From Exobasidium rhododendri (taxonomy: Eukaryota; Basidiomycota; Exobasidiomycetes; Exobasidiales; Exobasidiaceae): a DNA stretch of 64,000 nt. Each line of letters opens with the position of its first letter. The first letter of the stretch is position 1. Below, in pieces: positions 45,049 to 57,171 of this stretch. The stretch spans positions 3,596,001 through 3,660,000 of the forward strand of contig CP110630.1 of NCBI GenBank assembly GCA_026210745.1. The letters run 5' to 3'. Under the pieces are notes generated by a model. That model worked only from the letters and a program-made list of their open reading frames with translations, had not been told where the DNA came from and searched no databases. The position numbers and the translations under genes were made by a program.

Positions 45049-45617
45049 TTGTTGTAGGTACTGCTGTGCAGCTATAGGATGCAAATAGTATGCGGGTGCG
45101 AATAATGATGGATGCCATTTTTGCAATGGTGAGGGTTGAACTGGGTAGTTCAACGGGGGTAGATGTGTTTGATTAAGTTGGTTGTTCAATGTGGAGGATT
45201 TCAGCAGTGAAGACTCAGAAGAGGTCGACGATGATTGATGAAAGAAATCTAGAGAAGTTCTATGATGTCTTTGAAATTTCCCAGTGGGAGATTTACGCGA
45301 GTTGGAATACCATGACGAAGAGTAAAGGTGATGTTCGGGTGTAGGTCTATTCGGAGGTATTGTAAAGGGAAAGGAAGGGTTAGTGACGACTCAGTGCTTG
45401 CTGCTATCGGGCGTGTCTGGCGGCAGTGTCTTGCTGGAGAAGAACGGAGGAGGGCAGAGAGGTTAAGAGGAAGAAGATTATTGAGGAAGGAAGGGAAGAG
45501 AAAAGGAAAACCTTGGCTGAGCACTTTTGATTTACTCTATAAGGCATTCTGTTCGACTCTAAGCAGCGCGGGCAGAGCAGCAGCAGAACGGAAAAGTAGC
45601 AAATTCAGACGAGCCAT
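45049..45617 (-). promoter_or_regulatory. Leader region with upstream ORFs before the bZIP start
   Basis: On the minus strand upstream of ATG 45048, in order: a 26-aa ORF at 45617-45537, a 47-aa ORF at 45547-45404 overlapping it, a 6-aa ORF (MVFQLA) at 45313-45293, and an ORF from 45118 to 44945 that overlaps the main start out of frame. This arrangement resembles GCN4/CPC1/ATF4 leaders under eIF2-dependent reinitiation control. The transcript start is unknown. Confidence 0.5.
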
Positions 45618-46084
45618 TTCTATAAATTTGTATGCAGTTCACAGTGTACTGAACTCTATTGTGGGAAATTAATTTTCAGTAGTATTTGATCTCATCTGAT
45701 CTTTCGGCTTTAACTACAAGCACATGCTTCTCGCCCTGGTCTTTAGACTTGAATACAATTCGCGCTAGCATTGTCGAGTCATACTCGCATGAGAAGATTG
45801 ACAGGGCGGTTGAGACGGATGCCTGGCCGTTGCATGAGGTTGACCTTTGGGTGAAGTGACGGTAGCGGCGCGGGGAGCTGTCGGAATTGAAATCTTCATG
45901 AGAGCAGGCACAATCGAAGAATAGCCCCCCCCCCCCTTTTTTTTGTCCCTCGCCGATGAGACTAGTAAAGAGCAGCAGATCGATAAGCTGGACATGGGAC
46001 CTGTGTATGAAGTCGAGTCATACACACATGAGAGAAACTTCCGAGGTGGGTCTTTCATGTATGCGGCAATGCAAGGGAGGTGTC
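45618..46084. other. Intergenic region with C12-T8 run and a direct repeat
   Basis: It contains a C12 run followed by T8 (45925-45944), and a 22-bp imperfect direct repeat with core GTCGAGTCATAC and CATGAGA at 45773-45794 and 46012-46033. No gene is supported. It lies between the bZIP gene start and the ICT1-like gene stop. Confidence 0.5.
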
Positions 46085-46793
46085 TCAGTAGTCGGCTGAG
46101 ATGCGACCTCTGTCTTTCTTCACCGATCCTCTCCTCTCCTTTGACCTTCTCGTCTTTGCTTTGTCCTTTGCTATCAGACCCTTGACCCTAGAATGCTGTT
46201 CCGCCGACGTCTCCCCAGCAATCCCCTGTGCTAAAATAGTTTGTATATGACTTTGCATCTTGGCAATAGCATCTTCTAAGTTGCCTGATTGAGTCCGTGT
46301 CTTCATGCTACTAGTCAAGAGTGAATGCGTAGAAGCGACATAGTATGATGAATTTTGCGTCAAGTACCGGATGACTTCTTTGGTCATTGTGGGCATGCCT
46401 GCTTGCTCCTTCGAGGCTATGCCTAGGTTTAATCTTACTTCTGCCTTGGTATTGACTAGCCAATGACGAAGAGGAAGGTGATGAGAAGGTGAGTGGACGG
46501 CACATGTGAAGGTATGGACCACGAACCTTACCTTTGTTGACGTTTTGTCCTCCTGGGCCACTGCTTCTGCTGAAATTGGTGGTGATCCAGTCCTTTGGAA
46601 GAGGATTGCGAGACTTTTCTTGGTAAGCTTCAAAGCGTGTCAACCACTTTGATCGCTCTGCTTGCGATTCTCCGTCATCGACATCGTCCGATCGCAGCGC
46701 CGTCGTTGAGAAGAACAGTCGTTTGTGTCTGCGTCCAGCCTGTGAAGTGGTGGCCGCCCATTCTCTCCAGCAGCAGACGATCCGTGCTCTCAT
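46085..46793 (-). CDS. Mitochondrial ICT1-like peptidyl-tRNA hydrolase (GGQ release factor)
   Basis: Exons complement(46085..46455, 46532..46793), 210 aa. A basic presequence (MRARIVCCWREWAATTSQAG) precedes the class I release-factor catalytic motif FSRSSGPGGQNVNKVNTKAE, with GGQ adjacent to the splice site. The C-terminal tail is lysine and arginine rich (AKDKAKTRRSKERRGSVKKD), as in ICT1/ArfB proteins, where it enters the empty mRNA channel. It frees peptides from stalled mitochondrial ribosomes. Codon-recognition domains are absent, which separates it from true RF1. Confidence 0.9.
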
Positions 46794-47032
46794 GGTCCGG
46801 CCACTGAATCTGATCAAATGAAGACAGGGAAGAAGTGTATTGGTAGACGCCCCTTAGCGCACAATAGCAGAAATTAAAAAAATGGAGGGAAAGGGCGCCT
46901 CCACTTCGAGTGGTTACGACGTGATGTTCGATGCGTTCCTCTCTTTCTGATCTGGACACGACCTTCCCTATTGTCCCGCATCTTGCTCATCTCGCCTTGC
47001 ATATATCGTAGTCTGCTCTAAGTACGCTCACG

Positions 47033-48185
47033 ATGCCATCTAAAGTGCCTATCTCCAACATCCCTACACTTTCCCAACTATTTAGCACAGGGCAACTAAA
47101 AGCCTCGAGCTCTCCTGCTTCCCTTCCTTCCTACTCGACACTGTCCGAAAAGATCTCGCTGTACAAGGGGTAAGCATTGCGAAGGATTGCGAGAGTCTGT
47201 CACATCAAAGTTGTTGACCTATAACCAAAACGAAATACCTCAGCGATATCACTGTTTGTGAGTGTGACCATGAGCAATTGGAATCGTCGTGACCCAAGAA
47301 TTTGACTTGAGGAATTTCCTTCACCTAGTGGAAGTTGATGCGATCGTGAATGCTGCCAATGAGACTTTATTAGGTGGCGGCGGAGGTGAGAATTGATCAG
47401 TCTACGGGAAAGGTGTACTTCATTCACCACCATCTCCTTTTGACTGAAGTCGATGGTGCTATCCATCGAGCTGCCGGCCCAGATCTGCTGAAGGAGTGTC
47501 GTACTTTAAAGGTAAGAAGTGAAGCATTATTCACCATGCGTGAACTCTTTGAAGCACTCACAGTCTAAGCTCCAACACCTCTCTCAGGGTGCCAGAACGG
47601 GAGAAGCAAAGACGACGAAAGGATATCAACTACCAGCAAAGCATGTCATACATACCGTAGGACCTATCTGTGAGCATTTGTAAGAACCTTCATATGTGTG
47701 GGTGAAGTCTCTGGAGCATTGTGTTCTGATCTGCGTGTTGGACCAGATTCGAAGTCTAACGTCACCTGGAGTCAAGAGAAACTGGCATCTGCCTATCGAA
47801 ACAGTCTTCTAGAAGCGACGAAAGCAAATGTCACAAGTGTGGTGCGTTCGAAGATTATGGAGACCTGTCTCGCAGTGATTTTTGAGTAGCTTACACCCGT
47901 CATCATCACTTTCAGTCATTCCCTTCTATTTCGACTGGGGTGTATGGCTATCCAATGATGGACGCTACCGACATAGCCATCTCTACTGTGGGAGAGTACC
48001 TTGAGAGCGAGAAAGGAAAAGAGGTGAGAGTGATGGGAGCAGCCGATAGACGAAGTGTGATTGAGACTTGATCTAAAGCCACTTGCCAAATAAATTTCAA
48101 GTTGACTCGGGTCATATTCTGTGTTCATAGCGATAAAGACTATCAAACATACCAGAGCCTCCTTCCGAATCACTTCAAAGCCTGA
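47033..48185 (+). CDS. Macrodomain ADP-ribose hydrolase, MacroD type
   Basis: Eight exons: 47033..47169, 47244..47257, 47329..47385, 47450..47511, 47588..47669, 47747..47841, 47916..48023 and 48102..48185, giving 212 aa. Exon 2 is only 14 nt and supplies DITV of the first strand. Ligand-loop motifs are [40 protein letters not shown] and [17 protein letters not shown]. Family members remove mono-ADP-ribose from proteins or deacetylate O-acetyl-ADP-ribose. All seven introns keep frame. It is divergent to the ICT1-like gene, about 240 bp apart. Confidence 0.9.
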
Positions 48186-48319
48186 GCTGCAAGGCTTCAA
48201 CTCGATGTACATTTGGAATTGGTGGATGGATCTGTATAGTACACTGAAGGGGGGAGTCTATTGGGAGATGTGGGGTGGAAGGAGCGGCGAGTAGCGATAT
48301 CTTACATGGGAAGTGCAGT

Positions 48320-51015
48320 CTACGAACAATGCTCGCTATCATGGCTGGGATTCATGAACCAGTGCTGTAATGGCCAGATCTTAAGAACTGACATGGAAAG
48401 TATGAATATACAAAGCGCATTGACGGAAGCTGAAGGTAGAGAAAGGGGGAAGGGCTCGTGAGCATCGGCGAGCAGCATCATCAACGAGGCAAGTGCCACT
48501 CACATCCAGCATCAAAGGCAGCCGCTAGGACGTAATTTCGTCGAGCGTACCACTGAGGAAATCGTTTCCGCGCAAAGGACTGGGAGAGCCAAGCTGCAGC
48601 AAAGCCACTCATTATGATCTGGAACGGTCGATGTCGTCAGCTACTCCGTCCTTGACTCTCTTTTTCTCCGCGCAAGGCAGCCACTCACATTCGTCGGAAC
48701 TTGAGGAGGAGCTCCAGCACCATGCAACAAGACAGGAAAGTTGATCAATTTCCAGTACGTCCTTGGCCAGCGCTTGTTGAGAAGCCATGGAACTACGGGA
48801 GCGACGAAACCAATGGCAAAACCCCAGTACAACTTTCTATACGCCCCACTGAAGAACTCCGAAGGTCCAATAGCACCCCAAATAATCGAAGCTGAATAAA
48901 ATATCTTGACTTTCCTACCATCCCACTGAGCTGTAGGATCTACTTTTGTCCCGTCAATGAAGCCTCTATAACCGGCATCCGGATTCAAGACCAGTCGGAC
49001 GACTGCCAGATTCACCACGCAACCTATGGCTGTGCCCATCAATTGCGCCAGAAACATGGCCCTTGGAGGGATCTTCATGTAGTGCGCCAATTTCATGTCG
49101 GCCGTCAGATCAAGTGCTTGCGACATGGCCATGTACCCGTAGCACTTGAAAGTGACGTTTGCAATCGCTCTGCCGGGCAACAAGAGTCCTGCTACGAATT
49201 CAGTGATGACGTTCAGTCCTATAGACGTGTCGGATACTGCTTTGATGATGCCGACTGGGATGAGAAACAAAAGACTGATCATGACCGCCAAGAGAAGTCC
49301 CCAAATCGGCAGCTGCAAGGGTGAAAGACCGACAAGAAGAACAGCAGAAGAGAGCGAGATGGCCAGAGTGATCATGTACCAGCGTTTGGGCACAGCAGGG
49401 TACGCTCGCATCAGCTTGTTGTGGACATCTTCATGGTTAGGATATCGCAATGCTTGGTACACTTCTTTCCTATGCCAGAGCAAGACATGACTGATCATAC
49501 TCGTCAGTGTCGCAAAGGCGATGCCGTAGCTGATTGCGACTGAGGAGAGAAAGTGCATGAGTACTAGATTAAAAGCAAGGCACACTGCGCCATCGATGAC
49601 GGAACACACTCACACCAAGGCGTCAGGAGGACCGGCTTTTGCTTGTTGAAGAGATCCCAATCGAGCGTGTGATCCGGCTTCAGCAAGGCTGTAATGTCAA
49701 ACTTGCCATATGTTTTGTTCTGATACAGACCTGCGTCGATGGGCGACGGGAACTTGGTCGCATTCCAAACGTTCGAAAAGTAGAGTAGAGGCATGACCAA
49801 GTACATGGCACCTGCTATACCTATGTAATAGTTGAGAGCTGCCCACCAAGGTTGATAAAGAGGTCCAGAAGTAGCAATGGCATTCCAATCCAGCGAAATG
49901 TTCGGCAGTCCAAATCCTTTGTAGCCTGAAGAGAGCACTCGGAATGCATTGCTTTTGTTGTTCACCAAGCAAAGGACTGCAATGGAGGACAGAGAGGGCA
50001 TGAACAAGGCAGGCAGGAATTGGTAGATCTGCCCAAGGGGAGGAAGGGATGAATTCTATTAGTGTTTTCCGGTCCCAGTCAACGTGACCCGCAACGGACA
50101 ACTCACAAACATGGCGATGAAAGCCATAGCAAAGAATTGAAGTCTCTGCTTGGTGTCGCTGGACTTGCGATCATGCAAAGTGTAGAACATGGAAGTCGTC
50201 ACCAGGGTCGCAGGAAAGATCATCGCCACTGGTTTCACGAGTAGATCGTGTACAAGGCCAGCAAAGCCAAATCCTAGTGTTTGAGTTGTCAGTAGAAGCG
50301 TCAGACTTGCTATGATACCCATATGCTGATTGAAGTAGAGTTCTTGAATGTTGATGATGTCGGACGCATAAGCGCTTGTTGCTCCAGAGGAAGATATAAT
50401 CCCTATCAGGAGATGTTCCTTGATGCTAAAAGGGCCGGGGTTGAGATCAAAGGACCATCGATAGAAGCGGATTCTCCTTTTCGGTAGTACTCTTGCCATC
50501 CATCTGCCCATGGGAAGAGAGACGAGGATGACAAAGTAGGATGAAAATGAGGGTGAGTTGGATTTGTAGAAGAAGAGTTGGCTAATGCCCGCGCCCACGA
50601 TGCAAAAGAATGTTCCGATAATGGCGACTCGAATGGTAAAGGTGGGGAGTGTAGGATCGTCAGTATCGGGAACGACCCTTGAAATTAGGTCGGCAGGGTC
50701 GTCAGAGCCTAGCTTGGCTTTCGTATCGCTATGTCGCCCTCCATGTCGAATCTCTCTTTCTAAATCTGCTTCTTCCTCTTCCGACCCCTCCCTCTCAAAG
50801 TCAAGTGAGTTCCCTCTTGGTCCTCTCAGTCGGAAGGTCTCATCGGCAAAAGCTTCATCGTAGTCGTCCGAGTCGCTATCGCCAGCTCTTGTCGTGCTGG
50901 ACAGGGATGGCTTGCTGCGATGATGGGGTGAAGTATTCTTGCTCTGTGATTGCAGAGGCTGCAACTCATGTGTGTCACCAAAGTCTTCAGCGTCAGAGCT
51001 GACGATGGTGGGCAT
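48320..51015 (-). CDS. OPT-family oligopeptide/metal-siderophore transporter
   Basis: Exons complement(48320..48429, 48504..48618, 48689..49563, 49614..50028, 50107..51015), 807 aa, as usual for the family. An acidic cytosolic N-terminus (residues about 1-115) is followed by about 14-16 membrane segments. Family features are LPTFTIRVAIIGTFFCIVGA, FDLNPGPFSIKEHLLIGI, FGFAGLVHDLLVKPVAMIFP, LLLPGRAIANVTFKCYGYMA and the C-terminal FPQWYARRNYVLAAAFDAG. OPT proteins carry small peptides, glutathione or metal chelates by proton symport. The substrate cannot be set. The third intron (49564-49613) is only 50 nt. Confidence 0.92.
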
Positions 51016-51389
51016 AGCAAGGCGATGAGCTGTTCTCCCCAGGTCACTTGTCAGGAAGGTGAAGCAGCCTCGATTTTCACAAATTGGATAGGGCAGTGCT
51101 CTGAGCTTGTGCTAGTTGGCATCCGAACAAGGGCCTTTCCTGAAAGTAATCGCAATGCCCAAGTGTCTAATATAGTGGAACGCCGCGACGCGAATGTCCT
51201 CCTCTAAATTTAATAGCGCAGGAAGGTGCAGGCGCGAGTCCGTACCCGTACGAATTGGCAACGAAAAGTGTTGTTCTCCACCACGTGAAGAGAGCTCTGG
51301 AGCCACAAAGCGCTTCTTTGTGATAAAGCCAGTAGAGCTTGGAGCTTATTTCGAACGGAATACAACCGCACCCTTTCGAGGAGACCAAT

Positions 51390-52818
51390 ATGCAAAAGTC
51401 AGGCAGGCTACCACAAGCCCCTGCTTCTTTGCTCGTCCAACTACCACCAGATGAACTGCAAAAATTCCAGAATGTAAGAGCTGATATCAGGTCTGTCCAC
51501 TCCGACAGTGAGGTCATTGGAGTCCAAGCGTCAGATTTACAACTCTTGGCGACAAGTATCCAACAACGTCGGGAGAGAGAAGAAAGAGTGTTCACCTGGC
51601 AGCAGCGTCTCATCGATGCCGACGAAGAATTGAGCCAAGACGATCTCAAGAGAGCAGTGCGTGATTTGAGGAGCTAGCAAGAATGCGGTCTATCTTACTT
51701 ACTCGATCACTCTCTTTGACTAACAGCTGACTCAGCTTTCCCTATCTTCCTGGCTTCAAGTACTACAGGAAAGGCATCTAGACAATCGATGTGCATACCC
51801 AACGTGCTCAAGAAGACCAATCAAGGCACACATATCAGCTAGAGATACTATCCTTCCTCTAGACGCACCTCGCTATCGAATTTCACTGGCGACAAGAACC
51901 ATTCAACGAGACGAGAGAGATGATCCGGGTGGTGAGAACGGGTATTGTACCAAAGCATGCTGGAGGAGAGGGGAGTGGGTCTCTCGATGGGTACTGGAAG
52001 GCTCGTCTGCTAGTCGCATGGACCAAGAAAAGAGAGCTTTGGTGGGAGATCAAAGAGAGTTTGGGAGTGTCAGACAGGATTCTAGCAATGGATTGGGCAA
52101 TCAAGTCGACGAGGGTGGCAGATGGGAAAGGTTGATTGAGGAGGATCTTTGGCAGAAGATTGAATTATTGGAAGATCTGGAAGAATCGGGTGAAGTGGAC
52201 AGGCTGTCCGACGACGAGAGTATGCAACATCATTCATCACGAAGACTCGAAAGCCGGGCGGCATTGAAGCATTCAGAAGCCGACGCAAAAGATACAGCCA
52301 AGATTTCGAACATTTCACCAAGTCAAGTTCTACAAAAAGGTCTTGACGACTTCAGCTCGATGCTTGATTCGCTTGCCATTGTTGAGCGTCCCTCCGGCCA
52401 GACGAGTACCGCGTCAGTTATGCCAAGCACAGCCCAGGAGCAGCCAATTTCCAGGGAAAAGACCGGCAGAGTCCGTCTCGTTGACAGGAATGGCAAAGCA
52501 GCGATCGAAGGCGAAGACGTGGAACAGGGAAAGGAAGACGTGGCAGAGATATCCGATGTTGACTCGGACGATATGGACGTCTTGGCGGAATTGAGCATGC
52601 GAACTGGCATGGAGGGGGAACATGACATTGTTTCGACAATACTAGAGTCCAGTCGCGGTCTGCAAAGAATAGACGACGATGGCATTGGCAGCCATAATAA
52701 AGCAGAAGATGGACTGACGGAGGAAGAGCTCAAGCAACTTCAAGAAGAAGACGATCTTTTCGCCTTGGCTTGGCAGGCCAGAGACGAGGAGATCGCTAAG
52801 GGCAGCTGGGTAGAATGA
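51390..52818 (+). CDS. RTR1: RTR1/RPAP2-type RNA polymerase II CTD phosphatase
   Basis: Exons 51390..51656 and 51727..52818, 452 aa. The intron (GTGCGT donor, AACAG acceptor) joins DDLKRA to LTQLSLSSWLQVLQERHLDN. The RTR1-type zinc finger follows: NRCAYPTCSRRP (Cys about 111 and 116), YRISLATRTIQRDE, then GYCTKACWRRGEWVSRWVLE (Cys about 163 and 167). The C-terminal half is acidic and low-complexity. Rtr1/RPAP2 removes phosphate from CTD Ser5 and assists Pol II import. A further upstream exon is possible. It is divergent to the OPT gene. Confidence 0.82.
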
Positions 52819-52977
52819 GAACAGAGAACAACATCAATAGCAACTGTAGCAACATCATCAGTCTCTCCATCGTCTATCAATCTCAAGATCAACAATATTC
52901 TTTCCTTCACTTTCTCTCATAATAATCTTAATCAGCATTTTCTATTTCAATCTTTTTTCAGGGAAAAGGTACACAGA

Positions 52978-54346
<1,369 letters not shown>

Positions 54347-55233
54347 ACTGAAGATTGTAATACGTGGATGTAAATATGGTAGAGTAAGTGAGAGGAGAAA
54401 AGGGAGGAGGGGCCAACTCAAACGCAACAAGAGAGCTCCCTTATAGGTTCAACGTAATCTTCCAGACACTGCACTTTCAGTAGCGGCGCTGACATTGAAA
54501 AGCCTCCCTCTGGCGTCCCGGCGGTCGCGGCTCGCTTGTTGCGGGACCCTCCCTTCCTTGCTCTACCAGATGAAAGGGGGGAGGACTGGTATCACGGCTG
54601 AGCCCCTCAATGTACGTGCTCTGGGCTAGATCTCGGCTTTGTCCCCTCGATTTAGCGGCATCCCAAAAAGGAGAAGCTTTCGTCTCCATTTCAGCTTGGT
54701 CATATACTTTGTGAACGAGTGACTCCTTTGGTCACCATACATACATATATATACACACACGCACACACCAACGCCAACCTAATTTTAATACTCTAATTCG
54801 ACACTAATTCACATGATGCAATCTTAGCGAGTAAACCGGCTTCGAAGGTGAAGAAGAACGCTGAATTTCAGGCATATCTCTCGACAATTTCAAATAGTGA
54901 ACGTGTCTTGCCTGATCCGTGCATCACACCCTCGCTTGCTATGAGAGGATCAGGCTGGAGCCCTGGTGTTCAGATAACGAGATCCGAGGCAGAGTATGCA
55001 ACGAGCTTACATGTTGCACAAAGTGGGCCATTCTAAATCTATTCTGGTCTGCCCGAAAGCGACAGTCTCGTGTCTAGATCATTTTCAGCCCTGCAATCCA
55101 ATCCTCTCTGAGGTCATGTCTCGTGAGTATAAGTAGTCGACGCTGTAAAGACCACGAATAGAAATTTAATTGCTGTTTGGGGAATGGTAGTTTGCGTTTA
55201 ATTACATAGTACATGCCCTTTAAGTTATCCCTT
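54347..55233. other. THI4 upstream region
   Basis: It holds a hairpin-capable inverted repeat GCCTGATCC (54910-54918) and GGATCAGGC (54947-54955) with a 28-nt loop, a second weak TACCAG/CTGGTA pair around 54575-54600, and a CA/TA dinucleotide stretch near 54740-54768. No TPP riboswitch core was found. Short open frames (54477-54689 minus, 54848-55036 plus) are unsupported. Confidence 0.45.
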
Positions 55234-56073
55234 TTACTTAGAGCGTGGCGATGATGATGATGCTGCTGATGATGATGATGATGATGACGACGATGAATGC
55301 ATGGATGGATCGTTAGCCTGCGACTGTGCTACGTGGGTCAGAATGTGGCTATTGTGGCTTGGCGACTTCTCCCTCTCCTCATCAGTGCCATCCAGGATAG
55401 ACTGCAGATGCAAGCCTTCTTCGCCCTGAATCCAGCCTGATCGAAGGGCAAGACGCAAGAGGACGTTGATGGCATGCTGCAGTCGATCTCTTTCCTTCTC
55501 CGCTTCCTCTCTGAAATGCCGTAATGCGACCGCCCTTTGCGCTTGCGGGGAGGAAGGCTCTCCTTGTGGAAGCTCAGTGTCGGTGCCAGTGCTCCCGTCC
55601 TCGCTCTCTCGCACGGCCTCCTGAACTTCTTGCATCTCCTTCACTCTCCGTTCAATCTCATCATAGTTGACCCCCATTTTCTCTGCTAGCGCCTTTGTCA
55701 CCATGGTCAATTCTTCTAGGCCTTCCTCTGTCTGATCTCGCTGCTTTGCTCGACTCCTACTACCTCGATAGCTTTCTCCTACAATAAGAGCAGCAGCCAA
55801 TGCGAACAAGAACCCTTCCGCCAGCGCATTCGATCCATTCGTGACTGCTTTTGCTTCATTCAAAGGTCGAACTTTGGCCTTCTCACCAGAAGAAGAGCCA
55901 GGTGGAGCGAGTAGATTAGAGCGAAGAGCCATCTCTGTTCGATGCATGAACTGCGCCAAGGAGATACATATTGCTCGAAAGCGTTGATGGGACTGCGCTT
56001 GATGCTTGATCTGTGACGCTATAGGCTTGGCCAATGTTCGAATAGCTAGCGTGGCAATCTTGGCCGTCGCCAT
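55234..56073 (-). CDS. OPA3-like mitochondrial protein
   Basis: A single exon of 279 aa from ATG at 56073. The OPA3 signature covers the N-terminal half: KIATLAIRTLAKPIASQIKH, HQRFRAICISLAQFMHRTEM, and LNEAKAVTNGSNALAEGFLF leading into the hydrophobic ALAAALIVGESYR. The C-terminal half is a predicted coiled coil with acidic and Ser-rich sequence, ending in a polyserine tract made by a TCA/TCG repeat. OPA3 proteins are associated with mitochondrial membranes and with shape and lipid phenotypes. The mechanism is unknown. Confidence 0.85.
   Translation of the reverse strand: MATAKIATLAIRTLAKPIASQIKHQAQSHQRFRAICISLAQFMHRTEMALRSNLLAPPGSSSGEKAKVRPLNEAKAVTNGSNALAEGFLFALAAALIVGESYRGSRSRAKQRDQTEEGLEELTMVTKALAEKMGVNYDEIERRVKEMQEVQEAVRESEDGSTGTDTELPQGEPSSPQAQRAVALRHFREEAEKERDRLQHAINVLLRLALRSGWIQGEEGLHLQSILDGTDEEREKSPSHNSHILTHVAQSQANDPSMHSSSSSSSSSSAASSSSPRSK
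55247..55293. repeat. Trinucleotide microsatellite in OPA3-like gene
   Basis: A GAT/GAC/GCT repeat on the + strand encodes serine on the other strand near the C-terminus. Length variation would alter the polyserine tail only. Confidence 0.8.
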
Positions 56074-56331
56074 GCTTGCTCGCTCGTTTCCGGACGACGG
56101 GCCACTGGAGTGCTGAACAGTAGAGGGTACGCGCAAAAAGCTTAAATGCCGCCTCCTCCTTCCCCTCCTCCTCCTCCTACCTCGCGCTGCACAGTAGTGG
56201 CCTGGTTCTGTCCCTATTGCGTTGCGCGACAGATTGCCATGTGGGATGGACTTCGCGGAGAATTATGTATACAACCTTCGCTACACATCACTCCACGTCA
56301 CTGATTTTCCCAACGACCACAAACGCTTGTC

Positions 56332-57041
56332 ATGCACGTCTATTCCTCGCTAGCGGTAGTCTTGACGACTGCTTTGCTCTTCTCGAGCTCAATCCTTGCC
56401 AAGGAGAAGCCCGCATCGCTGCAGGTAGGCATCAAGGCGAGGGTTCCAGAGTCAGAGTGCACTATCAAGACTCAGAATGGAGATCGCTTGAGCATGTGAG
56501 TACTTCAGCAGAGTGAGAGACTAGTAGAGGCATTGATCGAAGTGGTACAAGGGGGAAAAAAGAAGGAAGAAAGGAGAAGAGGAGGGGCTGCTTTGTGATC
56601 TGTGGTGACGCCTGCTTATTGTCAATGCTCCCCTTTTTCTCCACCAGGCATTATACTGGGAAACTGTGGGAAGGCGCCAAGTTCGACTCTTCTCTTGATA
56701 GAGGTGACCCCTTTGAATTTACCATCGGGACTGGCCAAGTCATCAAAGGATGGGATCAAGGATTACTGGATATGTGCATCGGTGAGAAGCGCAAGCTGCA
56801 AATTCCCCCGGAGCTCGGATATGGTGCTCGTGGTGCAGGCGGCTCCATCCCGCCTGATTCTACGCTCGTCTTTGATGGTGAGTAAGAGAACGATGGGGGG
56901 TATCTTTTTGATTTACTGTAATAGTGGAAAGCTAAATTCGCATCTGTCTCGTCGTCCGACGTATCAGTGGAGCTGCTAGGCATCGACGCACCAAGAGCAA
57001 ACGCCCTGAAAGCGTCAAAATTACACAAGGATGAACTTTAA
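56332..57041 (+). CDS. ER-lumenal FKBP-type peptidyl-prolyl isomerase (FKBP2-like)
   Basis: Exons 56332..56495, 56648..56877 and 56968..57041, 155 aa. Signal peptide residues about 1-22 ([17 protein letters not shown]). The FKBP core is complete: [60 protein letters not shown] and STLVFDVELLGI. The protein ends in HKDEL, an ER-retrieval signal. It catalyses proline isomerisation during secretory protein folding and should bind FK506/rapamycin. It is divergent to the OPA3-like gene. Confidence 0.96.
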
Positions 57042-57171
57042 AATCGGGACAGTGTCACTTTACAGCTGCTAAGCACCATTCTGCATGCTGTCACAATACA
57101 ATGAGCAAGTCTATCAAGGAAATAATTGTGCAGGGTGACAGACGGAAACATTTGGAGATTATTGAGTCCGC

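Noticed and set aside
54347-54720. TPP riboswitch upstream of THI4
   Set aside because: Fungal THI4 genes often have one, so I looked on the THI4 strand for the CUGAGA and the paired thi-box motifs. Only partial look-alikes such as GATACCAG were present, without the conserved core or pairing.
54848-55036. 62-codon open frame upstream of THI4
   Set aside because: It overlaps the inverted repeat and has no conserved-looking sequence.
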